DNA from: Pelagophyceae sp. CCMP2097
Taxonomy: Eukaryota; Sar; Pelagophyceae
Direction of reading: 5' to 3'
Length of the DNA stretch: 26,662 bases
Assembly (NCBI GenBank): GCA_026770575.1
Contig: MU657280.1
Span: forward strand, 1-26,662
Position 1 is the stretch's first letter. Each line of letters starts with the position of its first letter. Shown one piece after another: positions 1 to 8,046 of the stretch. The notes beneath the pieces were generated by a model that was given only the letters and a program-made list of their open reading frames with translations, ran no database searches and was not told the DNA's origin. Made by a program: the position numbers and the translations under genes.

Positions 1-334
1 TCAGCGAAGCCGTCGCCTCATCCCAGCGCGGCGCCGGCGAGCTTGCCGACGATGGTGCCAACGGCGGCACCGTCAGCGAAGACGTCGCCGCTTCACCCCC
101 CCGTTGGTGTTGAGGATTGTAAACAAACATCGCATGGGTCATCCAAGATCGGGCCCATCTTCAGAGGGCGGCTCCAGGCCGCCCGTCCGATGGGCCCTCC
201 GGTTCAAATGCCTTGCATGAGGTCGCGGGTTCGAGCCTGCTCGTTCACGTTTCTACTCCGCTTGGCATGCGAATTTGGCTGCTCGTCCTGTACACGCGCC
301 GTCACATGGCATGTGAATATGCTTTTCCCCCAGG
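1..334. other. GC-rich left flank
   Basis: This is GC-rich sequence outside the viral terminal repeat. A direct repeat starts at 1 and again at 73 (AGCGAAG then C or A then CGTCGCC). The 72-bp spacing is a multiple of three, which hints at a repeated coding segment. The minus-strand reading there is Gly/Ala rich but contains a stop, so no gene is called. Two GGTTC-type stretches near 200 and 229 resemble tRNA box B, but no cloverleaf could be drawn. Confidence 0.5.
151..197. repeat. Nested perfect hairpin
   Basis: The outer arms GGGCCCATC (151-159) and GATGGGCCC (189-197) are perfect complements. An inner stem, GGGCGGC (166-172) with GCCGCCC (178-184), lies inside. The hairpin is 138 bp outside the viral TIR tip. 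Its role is unknown; it could be a structured RNA or a small transposon remnant. Confidence 0.5.
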
Positions 335-511
335 GTGATGCGGGGCTTTTTTTTGTAAATTGTAAAAATGAAATCCTAAGCATTTGAAGTTTAGCTGCTA
401 ATTGCGATTTTGAAGTTTTTTGTTTTTTTGGATTTTTCCATTTTTTGGATTTTTTGATTTTCCGATTTTGGGATTTTGGGATTATGGGATTTTGTGATTT
501 TGAATTTGGGC
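335..511 (+). repeat. Viral TIR, left copy, outer segment
   Basis: This matches the reverse complement of about 21850-22028, including the shared run AAATCCTAAGCATTT and the following GCGATTTTGAAG. It ends where palindromic insertion A begins. From about 430 it is a loose run of GGATTTT-like units. Confidence 0.8.
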
Positions 512-935
512 AATATCCTCATTGGTGTCACTTTCGTCGGTTTTAATCTCATTGGTGTCACTTTTGCGGATTTAATCCCAATGGAGTCGCGCAAGAACGT
601 ATTATATGCAGATGGTGTCGCAATGTGCAGAATAATCCTGATCGGTGTCACTTTGATGCAACTAAAGCGAATCGGTAGCACCAAGCCGTTGTTTTAAATC
701 TAATCGGTGTCACTTTCGTCGGTTTAAATCCCAATAGAGTCGCGCAAGAATGTATTATATGCAGATTGAACCGCAATGTGCAGAATAATCCTGATTGGTG
801 TCACCTTGATGCAACTAAAGCGAATCGGTGGCACCAAGCCGTTGTTCTTAATCTAATCGGTGTCACTCTAGGCGATTTATTCCAATTGGTGTCACTTTCG
901 CGCGGAGCTGTTCAAATCCCGCCGGTGTCACTTAG
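512..935 (+). repeat. Left arm of insertion A: array of about eleven GGTGTCAC-type motifs
   Basis: Exact or near copies of GGTGTCAC recur near 524, 554, 643, 706, 799, 861, 888 and 924, with variants such as GGTGTCGC, GGTAGCAC and GGTGGCAC in between. Spacers also repeat (TTTAATC(C/T) before the motif, TTTCGTCGG or TTGATGCAACTAAAG after it). The pattern resembles the subterminal repeat regions that bind transposase in En/Spm-type elements, though a multi-site promoter is also possible. Confidence 0.65.
584..888 (+). repeat. Tandem duplication, 153-bp period, inside the left arm of A
   Basis: The unit starting GAGTCGCGCAAGAA at 584 repeats from 737 with small differences. Each unit carries the motif series GTGTCGC/GTGTCAC/GGTAGCAC/GTGTCAC. 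The right arm shows a related, not identical, duplication, so the arms have been growing and diverging independently. Confidence 0.7.
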
Positions 936-999
936 CGACGGAAGCCAAAATCGAACTTACGCGCCGCGGCTGAGAGCAGCGGCGGGAGGCGGGGCTGGG

Positions 1000-1671
1000 A
1001 TGAAGCGGCGCAGGGCGCCGCCGGCCAAGACGACCATCCTGGACCTCCCGGTGCCTCTCGAGTCAGACGACGAGGAGGAGTCCGACGAGGGCGAATCTGA
1101 CGACGGCGAGCACGCCGACGACGCCGCGGCCGGCGCTATCCGGATGGGGCGATGGGCGCCCATTTCAGTGGCAAGGTTTTATGAATTGGCGTTGACGTCG
1201 AACGGGACCCGAGGGCGACGTCGCACCGGAAAAGGCCCAAGGGCCGCGACAGAGATGGGGCGACGACTGCGCGGAGCCGCGGAGACGCCGAGCCGGGGAG
1301 ACGCGGAGCCGCGGAGACGCGGAGCGTGCCGCCGGTGCGAGGCCGACGGGCCCAGGCCGCACGGTGGCTCGGCAGCTCGACTAAGCCCGCGGCCATGGCG
1401 GTGGCGCGGCGCGCCGTCGTGGGGCGGAAGCGCGGCAGCGTCGCCTACACGGCGCGGCTCGGGGTGCGACGGGCTGCCCACGCGTGGCCACTCGGATCCC
1501 ATGAGGGGCCTCTCGGGTGAGTCACCTCTGCGGCATCGTCGTCGTCGTCGCCGTCCTCCTCGGCCTCGGAGTCGCCCTCCTCGGCCTCGGAGTCGCCCTC
1601 TTCGGCCTCGTCGTCGTCGGACCCCTCCTCGTCGGACTCCTCTTCGTCGTCGCCGCGGTCGTCGTCGATGA
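1000..1671 (+). CDS. Acidic low-complexity protein fragment (plus copy) in insertion A
   Basis: The first ATG after the motif array opens a frame of 223 codons. Residues 1-15 are basic (MKRRR start), then comes KTTILDLPVPLES, then a run dominated by Asp/Glu/Ser up to about residue 45. Past that the translation becomes Arg-rich and looks like an unselected reading of GC-rich repeats (for example the CGCGGAGAC-like repeats at 1262-1330). KTTILDL followed by an acidic tail also occurs in the minus-strand frame of the same insertion, so about the first 45 residues probably come from a real gene family and the rest is doubtful. No domain is recognised. The gene lies just inside the array, so the array may act as its promoter (inference). 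Confidence 0.35.
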   Translation: MKRRRAPPAKTTILDLPVPLESDDEEESDEGESDDGEHADDAAAGAIRMGRWAPISVARFYELALTSNGTRGRRRTGKGPRAATEMGRRLRGAAETPSRGDAEPRRRGACRRCEADGPRPHGGSAARLSPRPWRWRGAPSWGGSAAASPTRRGSGCDGLPTRGHSDPMRGLSGESPLRHRRRRRRPPRPRSRPPRPRSRPLRPRRRRTPPRRTPLRRRRGRRR

Positions 1672-2096
1672 ATGCATCGTCGTCGTCCTGCTCGTCGTCG
1701 TCGTCGGACACCGTGAGGTCCAGAATGGTCGTCTTGGTCTGCAGCCGCATCCGCTTCGCGGCTTCCTTGACGGCGGCGTTAATGCCCCTCTTGCCGCGCA
1801 ACGTTTTCGGGCGGCCGCGCGGCGCCGGATTTGCCAGGTGGTTCTTTGGCAAATCCTCCTCGTCGACGTCGAAGTGCGGCACCAGCCACGTGCCGCCGGC
1901 GGCGTACTGCTGGCGGAACCTCACAGCCGTACTGCCGGCGGCGCTGCATCTCGCCTTCGATGTCCGACTCCTCGAAGTCGTCGTCCGAGGTCTCGAGCTG
2001 CGCCATTGCGCGGAACGCGGCCTCGTTGCTGTCGGCGACGCTGGTCTCGTCGCGGGCCTGCATCTGGGACACCGCCGCTGCTGGTAGCCCCGGCAC
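1445..2096 (-). pseudogene. Acidic protein with AT-hook-like motif (minus copy), frameshifted
   Basis: Reading inward from the right array, the frame opens at 2096 (MPGLPAAAVSQMQARDE) and runs through an acidic stretch (ETSDDDFEESDIEGE). It then shifts frame near 1905-1945, where a short GC-rich sequence is imperfectly duplicated. The second frame contains FDVDEEDLP, then PRGRPK, which fits the AT-hook core (Arg-Gly-Arg-Pro), then KTTILDLTVSDDDDEQ and a long Asp/Glu-rich tail with a repeated EEGDSEA unit. AT-hook plus acidic tail suggests a nuclear DNA-associated protein; this is inference. It is the inverted relative of the plus-strand frame beginning at 1000. The frameshift makes it a pseudogene unless an intron removes it. 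Confidence 0.45.
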
Positions 2097-2109
2097 GCGA
2101 CTTCGAATT

Positions 2110-2478
2110 TGAACGCTCCGCGCGAAAGTGACACCAATTGGATTAAATCGCGTAGAGTGACACCGATTAGATTAAGAACAACGGATTGGTGCTACCGATA
2201 CGCTTTAGTTGCATCAAAGTGACACCGATCAGGATTATTCTGCACATAGCGACACCATCTGCATATAATACGTTCTTGTGCGACTCCATTGGGATTAAAT
2301 CGGCAAAAGTGACACCAATGAGATTAAAATCAACGAAAGTGACACTGATCAGGATAATTGCGCACATGGCGGCGCAATCTGCATATAATACAAAAAAGGC
2401 GACTCTATTGGGATTAAATCAGCAAAAGTGACACCGATTAGATTAAAATCAACGAAAAAGACAGCGATGAGGGATTAT
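2110..2478 (-). repeat. Right arm of insertion A: inverted GGTGTCAC array
   Basis: On the plus strand the motif appears as GTGACACC near 2127, 2159, 2219, 2313 and 2427, with weaker forms (GCGACACC, GTGACACTG) between. The order of spacers mirrors the left arm, including complements of TTGATGCAACTAAAG and TATTATATGCAGAT. Confidence 0.65.
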
Positions 2479-2727
2479 CTCTTTGATTTTTTTTTTTAAT
2501 TTTTGGACTTTGCCATTTTTTTGTTTTGGGATTTTTGGATTTTTCCATTTTTCCATTTTCGAAGCTTTGAATTTTTGAAGATTTGAGAATTCTCAGAATT
2601 TTTTCAAATCAAAATAATATTTTGTGGGAAAGATTTTTTTTGAGATTTGCGTAAAACCCGCGTGGATTTCCCTTGGTGATTCTACTCAGAAAATTTATTT
2701 TTTGTTTCCAAAATTGGTTTCCAAATA
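2479..2727 (+). repeat. Viral TIR, left copy, middle segment
   Basis: This matches the reverse complement of about 21610-21850. The clearest block is GTAAAACCCGCGTGGATT at about 2651-2668, whose complement is at about 21672-21691. It ends at TTCCAAATA, which is repeated as TTCCAATTA on the far side of insertion B. Confidence 0.8.
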
Positions 2728-2734
2728 CGGCACG

Positions 2735-3085
2735 ATGGTAATCGGTGTCACCTCAGAGGGGAAAATTCGATTCGGTGTCACTTTCTTAAAATTAAACGAG
2801 ACGGTGTACCTGACGTTGAAAAAAATCCAATCGGTGTTGTTTTTTTGGGGTTTTAATCGAGTCGGTGTTGTAAGCCCTCGGGACAATTCGGTTCGGTGTC
2901 ACCATGCACCGAAAAATGCCGATCACGGTCACATTCTTGCGTTTGCCTATATCGGTGTCACTTTCTGCTGGAAAACGGCGCCGGGTGTCACGGGCCCCTC
3001 GGGGAAAAATCCAATCGGTGTCGCGCGAAGGGGAAAACCCCGGCGAGTGGCACCGTGGGTCCTACAATGCAATTCGGTGGCGCCC
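2735..3085 (+). repeat. Left arm of insertion B
   Basis: GGTGTCAC-type motifs occur near 2743, 2776, 2897, 2954 and 2985, with variants GGTGTTGT, GGTGTCGC, GGTGGCGC and GAGTGGCACC. The spacing is about 30 nt. The complement of nearly the whole arm is at 3708-4056. Confidence 0.75.
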
Positions 3086-3176
3086 GTCCCAGGTCAAAAG
3101 CCAAACGGTGGCACGTGTCTCCCGTAACGTACCGCAAAGAGGCTTCAGCGAGCCGAGTGTGTGGTGCTCCGAGGTC

Positions 3177-3377
3177 ATGGCGCCGACTGCCTCCGCGTGG
3201 TTCGACGAGGAGTCGTCTGAGTCTGATGCGTCGTTCAACGAGGAGGAGGACGCGGCCAACGAGGACGAGGAGGAGGAGGAGGAGGAGGAGGCGACGCAGC
3301 GCTTGCGCAGCACCGCCGCGCGGCGCGCCAACGCGACGTCGCGCGACTTCGAGGAGCTCCCGGGCAACCGCGCCTAG
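3177..3377 (+). CDS. Short acidic protein in insertion B
   Basis: A 66-residue frame starts at the ATG in GAGGTCATGG. Residues 1-10 are neutral (MAPTASAWFD), residues 10-40 are almost all Glu/Asp/Ser/Asn with eight consecutive Glu, and the end is basic-then-neutral (RLRSTAARR, then FEELPGNRA). No domain is recognised. Like the genes of insertion A it lies just inside an inward-pointing motif array and is acidic, but it does not share KTTILDL. It may be a captured host exon or a chance frame in GAG/GAC repeats. Confidence 0.35.
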   Translation: MAPTASAWFDEESSESDASFNEEEDAANEDEEEEEEEEATQRLRSTAARRANATSRDFEELPGNRA

Positions 3378-3707
3378 GCGACGGCATGCAGACGGCGCGC
3401 CTCTGCGACACCGCCGCGCCTATGAGGCTTTTTGTTCGGCTTATCCTGGTACCTCGCCGGCACCACCCCACGCCCGTCCGCGTTCTCGCGGGACGGCCAT
3501 GCCCCCTAACCCCCGCGGCAGTCTTTCCGGGACTCGCTGCCGCCCGTCCGCTTCGTGCGCGACGGTCTTCGTGCCCAACCCACCCCCCGCGCCGCCGGAA
3601 CGCGCCAAAAAAGAGTCGCCTCTTCCGTGGACCCTGCCGGCCGGCCCAGTATCCCTGATGTTGTGCGAGTGTGTGTGTGAAGACACACGCTCGTCGCGCA
3701 CGGAAGA

Positions 3708-4056
3708 GGCGCCACCGAATTGCATTGTAGGACCCACGGTGCCTTTCGCCGGGGTTTTCCCCTTCGCGCGACACCGATTGGATTTTTTCCCGAGGGGCCC
3801 GTGACACCCGGCGCCGTTTTCCAGCAGAAAGTGACACCGATATAGGTAAACGCAAGAATGTGACCGTGATCGGCATTTTTCGGTGCATGGTGACACCGAA
3901 CCGAATTGCCGCGAGGGCTTACAACACCGACTCGATTAAAACCCAAAAAAAACAACACCGATTGGATTTTTTCCAACTTCAGGTACACCGTCTCGTTTAA
4001 TTTTAAGAAAGTGACACCGAATCGAATTTCCCCTTTGAGGTGACACCGATTACCAT
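3708..4056 (-). repeat. Right arm of insertion B
   Basis: This is an inverted copy of 2735-3085 and differs at only a few scattered positions. That indicates a young element or arms kept alike by gene conversion. Confidence 0.75.
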
Positions 4057-4063
4057 TTATCTC

Positions 4064-4390
4064 TTCCAATTATAGATATTTAGAAAGGAGAAATGATTTT
4101 TGAGAATTTAGGATTTGATTAGTTGAGGTCGATAAAGGTCGATAAAAGGTCGTTAAAGGTCTTATAACCTCCTACCCCTGTAATGGGTTTAATAAATTCT
4201 AAATGAATTCTAAATGAATAATAAATAAATCTGATATATTCTAAAATAAATATTAATTTTTTCAGTTTAGAAAACATGACATATACAATTTTAAATGATA
4301 TAAATCTTAACATGTACCGTTTTCATTATCTGAAAATCTTAACATGTACCATTTTCATTATCTGAAAATCTTAACAAAAAATATTTTTTT
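4064..4390 (+). repeat. Viral TIR, left copy, inner segment
   Basis: AGATATTTAGAAAG at about 4074 and the two 32-bp-period copies of CTTAACATGTACC(G/A)TTTTCATTATC (4306 and 4338) have complements at about 21503-21620. About 170 bp (roughly 4125-4300), including a GATAAAGGTC repeat, has no counterpart in the right TIR. Confidence 0.7.
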
Positions 4391-4485
4391 TTAAAAAATT
4401 TGTGACAAAGTCAGAAGAGTATAAGAGCATAATAATTATTATAACATATGAGTTCAATTGACAAAAAATAAATAGTTATAATAGT

Positions 4486-4719
4486 ATGGCTAACAATAAC
4501 TACGGAATCAACCCTTTTCTAACCCTGTCTGTGTTTAAAGAACAGTTTCCTACTTTACGAACCTCCGGCAATCAGATGACTAAGGTGTATAAGAAACGGG
4601 TTGCATCCCAGGCGCGACTCGGCAACTATATGCCAACATTTGGAACGCAGGTTTTTGTGCCTTCTACCGGACGATTCCGTGCGGCTACGAGCGTCTTTAA
4701 GAAAATGTGCTTGAATTAA
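4486..4719 (+). CDS. Small intact viral ORF, function unknown
   Basis: An ATG-initiated 77-residue frame with no internal stop is the first gene inside the left TIR. The protein is basic (several Lys/Arg around VYKKRVASQARLG) and ends FKKMCLN. There is no signal peptide or membrane segment. Compared with the broken genes downstream it is unusually well preserved, perhaps only because it is short. Basic small proteins in PLVs can be DNA-binding or minor virion proteins, but I do not recognise this one. Its codon use is less AT-rich than the flanks. Confidence 0.6.
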   Translation: MANNNYGINPFLTLSVFKEQFPTLRTSGNQMTKVYKKRVASQARLGNYMPTFGTQVFVPSTGRFRAATSVFKKMCLN

Positions 4720-4902
4720 AACCAAGCGTAATAAAAAATATAATATATAAAAAATATAAAATATAAAATATAAAATAAAAGCAAATAAGTGACGAAAAAA
4801 TATCAAAGCGACGACTTGCATTGGCTTCATTTTAAATAAATAATTCACGGAACATCATCCGACGCATAGAAACCGGGTATATTAAAACTTGCTGAATTAC
4901 AG

Positions 4903-6420
4903 CGAGTAATAAGGTCGTTAGGTGGAAAGACAATCCAGGCGAAATTTAAATCTACGAATGGAAGTCATTTTCATTTGTCCCAGGTTATCCGTATTCCAGA
5001 AAGCCGGGGTGCGTTTAACTTTTGGAAGATTGATTCAATATATGCCATAACATTTATTGATGGTGAAATAACAATCGCGGAGTTTAAGGTTGCAAGTCAG
5101 CAATACGTCGGACAAGAATTCGCAGACGGCGAAAGCCATTGCATGTTTAATCATATAAGGGCTTGAGCGCTTGAAAAAATCTTAAAAAAATAATTAAGTC
5201 GAAAAATCAAACTCACAGAAAATATCAAACAAATTACTCGGAGGAAATCATCAAAATTTCTGCCTTGGCGAAATATGACAGAATTGTAAAGAAGTGTGAT
5301 GATTTTTCTGAACTATACCAAAATGGAATACCAAAGAGCGAATTGCAGCATGTGTGCGATACTCTTCGGTGTAATATTACAATCGAATTACCTTTTTAAA
5401 AAAAACTTCCAAGTATATCGAGATAAAATCCGAAGGTCGCGCGGAGTTTTCTTTCCACTTCATTAATACACGAATGAATCATGTCGAAATAAAGTCAGAT
5501 GTTTGTGTATCACAAAAACGTACCCCGATTTAAGTAGAATCTCAAAAAGATTTACAAGCGATTCACGCTGACCTTGTTTCCAAAGACTTATATTATTGTA
5601 TAAAAAGAATGGGACAAGTATATCCAAGATAAACACAATGGAACATGTCTACCGTGTTCAAACAAAGTATGATGTTGCCGTGAGAAAATTCGAGGGTGAT
5701 CAAGGAAAGGATTCGTATGAATATGGTTTTAGTCCTTTAAATATTGATAAAATGGTGAACCTAGAATTATCTCGCTTCGTACAGGCTGGTGTTCATGACG
5801 GTTGTTGTGTTGATTTTAAACCGTGTGATGAGTGGCTGGATTTTACTGAGATAGGTGAAACAATCGAAGATATATATGAGGCATATGCCTACGATAAGAA
5901 CGGGACGTATACAGCTCCTGAAAATTTATAACATTGGGACATGAAAAAGTCATATACGAATTTCCACCATTGTCAAGAATATGAAAATTTCCTAACAAAT
6001 TCACGGACTTTCGTGGATGTTCAAAGATTGAAGGGTTGGGGGTGTACTATATTACTGATGTTAAATTTACGGACAATAAGTTTAAATTGTTATGTGATAA
6101 ATTTAATCATCCTATTCAAAGCGATTCGATTCATCCGAGTCCTTTTTTTAAAATTCATTCAAAAGCATGGCGTTAGTTTTAAAATTGTATAAGGTGCATA
6201 TAGCGTTGGCTCATTCGATTTCCGATTCCCGGAAGAAATGCTTAAAAAGGAAAATGGCGTGTCTCACTATGCGAAGTGGGCTGGAATTCAGGACATAGAC
6301 AGTGATTTGATTGCGTGGTATATGTCAGGCACAAAAGAACATTTGCAGCGAATAACACTGAGTTGACGATTACAATGAATACTATACACGACGAGTAGGG
6401 TATGAAATAAGAGGCAATTA
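4903..6420 (+). pseudogene. Replication protein, N-terminal part (polymerase-like), broken
   Basis: Conserved-looking protein can be followed across all three plus frames with many stops. Landmarks in order: SLGGKTIQAKFKSTNGSHFH (about 4918), KIDSIYAITFIDGEITIAE (about 5023), QEFADGESHCMF (about 5113), YDRIVKKCDDFSELYQNGIP (about 5272), DLYYCIKRMG (about 5583), a well-kept stretch from MEHVYRVQ (5638) to YDKNGTYTAPENL (5928), and DMKKSYTNFHHCQEYENF (5940). Asp-Met-Lys-x-x-Tyr in that last block resembles polymerase motif A, hence the tentative call. Two more pieces follow, YYITDVKFTDNKFKLLCDKF (about 6049) and GAYSVGSFDFRFPEEML (about 6195). SF1 helicase motifs follow directly, so this was probably one long multidomain replication protein. 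The polymerase identity is moderate; a primase or other replication domain is possible. Confidence 0.5.
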
Positions 6421-6534
6421 AGTATAAGCGAAAAAATATGCTCGTTCCCAGCTGACTGGGTTTAATTTATCATACCAGACAATCACCATTATGGTCCAGC
6501 TGATGAAAATTGATTTTAATGATGTCTGCCGAGT

Positions 6535-7560
6535 TTGTGTATATGGAATATTTTTTCAAAAATCGGAAAAACTCAAACATTGATTGAACCATTTAGACCA
6601 CAACCAAAAATGAATTTCAACAACGAAACGAATATAGACAGTTGTTATTTGTCTTATCTGGAAGAGTCTCGTCAGGACTTGATAACCGACGCTCCTTATA
6701 GAGAAAATAATCAATACGAATTTCATACTGGACAGAAAGGTGCAGAAAAGACTTTAAGTAATTTTATGGATAATGGGTTTATAAATGTCTGTTATATCGT
6801 GATGTCGTGGCGTTTTGTCCGACAAAAATTAAAAGAGTTTAAAAAAAATTGGGGAGGTGTTATCACCACATGATTGACGGAGACGATAAAGAGGCGTTCC
6901 GTGATGCGTATGTACATTGTAACGTATTACTATGGGACGAGTGTTCTATGAAGACGGAACAACAGCGGCTAAATTTATGCTCAATATCCGAATCATAAAC
7001 ATTTATTTTGTGGCGATATGGGTTATCAGTTACCCCCTCCCAGCTCAGGCGACGATATTAAAAATGAGGTCGATATAGAAAATTCAAGCACGTAATTCAT
7101 CATAGTGAAAACCATCGGTGTAAGTGTCCTGTGTTGATAGAAATTATAACTTAATTGCTTGAGTTTATCAAATAAAAAAAATCCAAACATTTCATAAATA
7201 AGTTTGTAATAAATGTATTCACAGAATTAAAAAAACAACCGATTAGAAAGACTAACAAACATCCTATAAAATAAATGATTATATATCAAATTCATTTTAC
7301 AAGTATATTGAAGAGTATGATTCGATGTTGACCGGCAAATTCGAAACAGAAAAATATATATATAACTGGAAAAAATTATTCATTGTCCAAAGGTGACATC
7401 GTCATATCTAAGGATACACCGAAATGTCTGTTTGTGCGTCATGCCTTCACAGTCCACTCGGTACAAGGAGAGACAGTTGAAAATGCTTTACATAGACACA
7501 AGGAGATTATTTTGTAAAAGAAAAATTTACACTGCGCTCTCAAGAGCAAGTACAATTAAG
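6535..7560 (+). pseudogene. Superfamily 1 helicase, broken
   Basis: A 112-codon frame (6535-6873) carries a damaged Walker A, GQKGAEKT (about 6730), where the Gly before Lys-Thr has become Glu; FMDNGFINVCYI follows. In another frame come Walker B, NVLLWDECSM (about 6921), and motif III, FCGDMGYQLPP (about 7006). Motifs V-VI, HAFTVHSVQGETVENAL (7439-7489), and ALSRAST (about 7530) close the core. The order and spacing fit an SF1 helicase as found in PLV replication proteins. It would unwind DNA during viral replication. The P-loop mutation together with the stops and frameshifts means it is inactive. Confidence 0.75.
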
Positions 7561-7641
7561 CAAATTATGTAAATTATTCCTGACGAAATTCAAGAGCCAT
7601 GTGTTGAAATTACAGATAACGTTCCAATTTAATAGCCACTG

Positions 7642-7905
7642 GTTGAAGGCATTGTTTACCAATTTAAATGTAATGTTATGGTGCATATATACTATGGGCC
7701 TACATTGAATTAAGAAGAATGAATTAAATCACACGAATCGTCCTTTAACAAATGCCGTTCGAAACTTAAACCGAGCCAAGATGATTATTTGGTTGTTGTT
7801 CTAAGCCGCATCGTTACGCCCAATAAAAAGATACAAGAATTACTCGAATAGAAAGAATCGGGATTAATATTGAATAAACTTTGTGTGAATCTCGTTGCAC
7901 CTCAA
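7642..7905 (+). pseudogene. GIY-YIG nuclease domain, broken
   Basis: Directly after the helicase comes GIVYQFKCNV (7648), then IYYG..T (7687-7704, the YIG-type motif), then a Glu-rich patch with HESSFNKCRSK (about 7729), then QELLE with the following CVNLVAP (about 7882). This is the usual layout of a GIY-YIG endonuclease: GIY strand, YIG strand, Arg/His helix, then Glu and Asn near the end. Two in-frame stops interrupt it (TAA near 7711, TAG near 7850), and the Arg expected after the YIG motif appears to be lost at another stop. It is probably the C-terminal domain of the same replication protein. The nuclease could nick DNA to start replication or act as a homing enzyme. Confidence 0.7.
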
Positions 7906-8046
7906 ACAAAAAAACTGGCGATAAATATAATTTTTAAAAATATAAAAACTTGGGGGGTTTTAATTAAAGACATGTATATATATATATGAACAAGAGAAAT
8001 AAAAAAATAAAAAACTTATTGTTAAAAAAAGGCCGGTATATTTTTA

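Larger units (their letters stand above)
512..2478. mobile_element. Insertion A: palindromic element with GGTGTCAC-array arms
   Basis: This interrupts the left viral TIR; the right TIR has no counterpart. The left arm (about 512-935) and right arm (about 2110-2478) are inverted copies, with tips ATATCC-TCATTGGTGTC and the complement of its variant ATAATCCCTCATCGCTGTC. Both arms are built from the motif A(T/C)(T/C)GGTGTCAC at spacings of about 30 nt, always pointing inward. The 1.2-kb core is GC-rich and holds two inward-facing acidic reading frames that share the peptide KTTILDL, so the core is itself partly an inverted duplication. There is no recognisable transposase. A target duplication may exist in the surrounding TTTGATTTT context, but low complexity makes it ambiguous. 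I infer a non-autonomous DNA transposon. Confidence 0.6.
2728..4063. mobile_element. Insertion B: palindromic element with 350-bp inverted arms and a probable 9-bp target duplication
   Basis: The arms 2735-3085 and 3708-4056 are near-perfect inverted copies, beginning ATGGTAATCGGTGTCACC and ending with its complement. Outside the arms, TTCCAAATA (2719-2727) and TTCCAATTA (4064-4072) look like a 9-bp target duplication. The uninterrupted site is present once in the right viral TIR (TTTCCAAATAAAGATATTT on the complement of about 21600-21625). The arms are arrays of GGTGTCAC-type motifs pointing inward, as in insertion A, but with different spacers. The core is 622 bp, GC-rich, with one short acidic reading frame and no transposase. 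I infer a second non-autonomous member of the same superfamily as A. Confidence 0.7.

Noticed and set aside
200..260. tRNA gene, from GGTTCAAATG and GGTTCGAGCC
   Set aside because: No acceptor stem or anticodon arm could be paired around either box B-like sequence.
512..935. CRISPR array, suggested by a short repeat at about 30-nt spacing
   Set aside because: The repeat is only about 8-12 nt and degenerate, the spacers repeat as well, an inverted copy exists, there are no cas genes, and the setting is eukaryotic.
1517..2131. Plus-strand Val/Leu-rich frame that looks like a membrane protein
   Set aside because: It is the complement of Asp/Glu codons (GTC/CTC runs) of the minus-strand acidic frame.
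2896..3888. Long frames running through the arms of insertion B on both strands
   Set aside because: They translate the motif arrays themselves, and the two strands give the same peptides because the arms are inverted copies.
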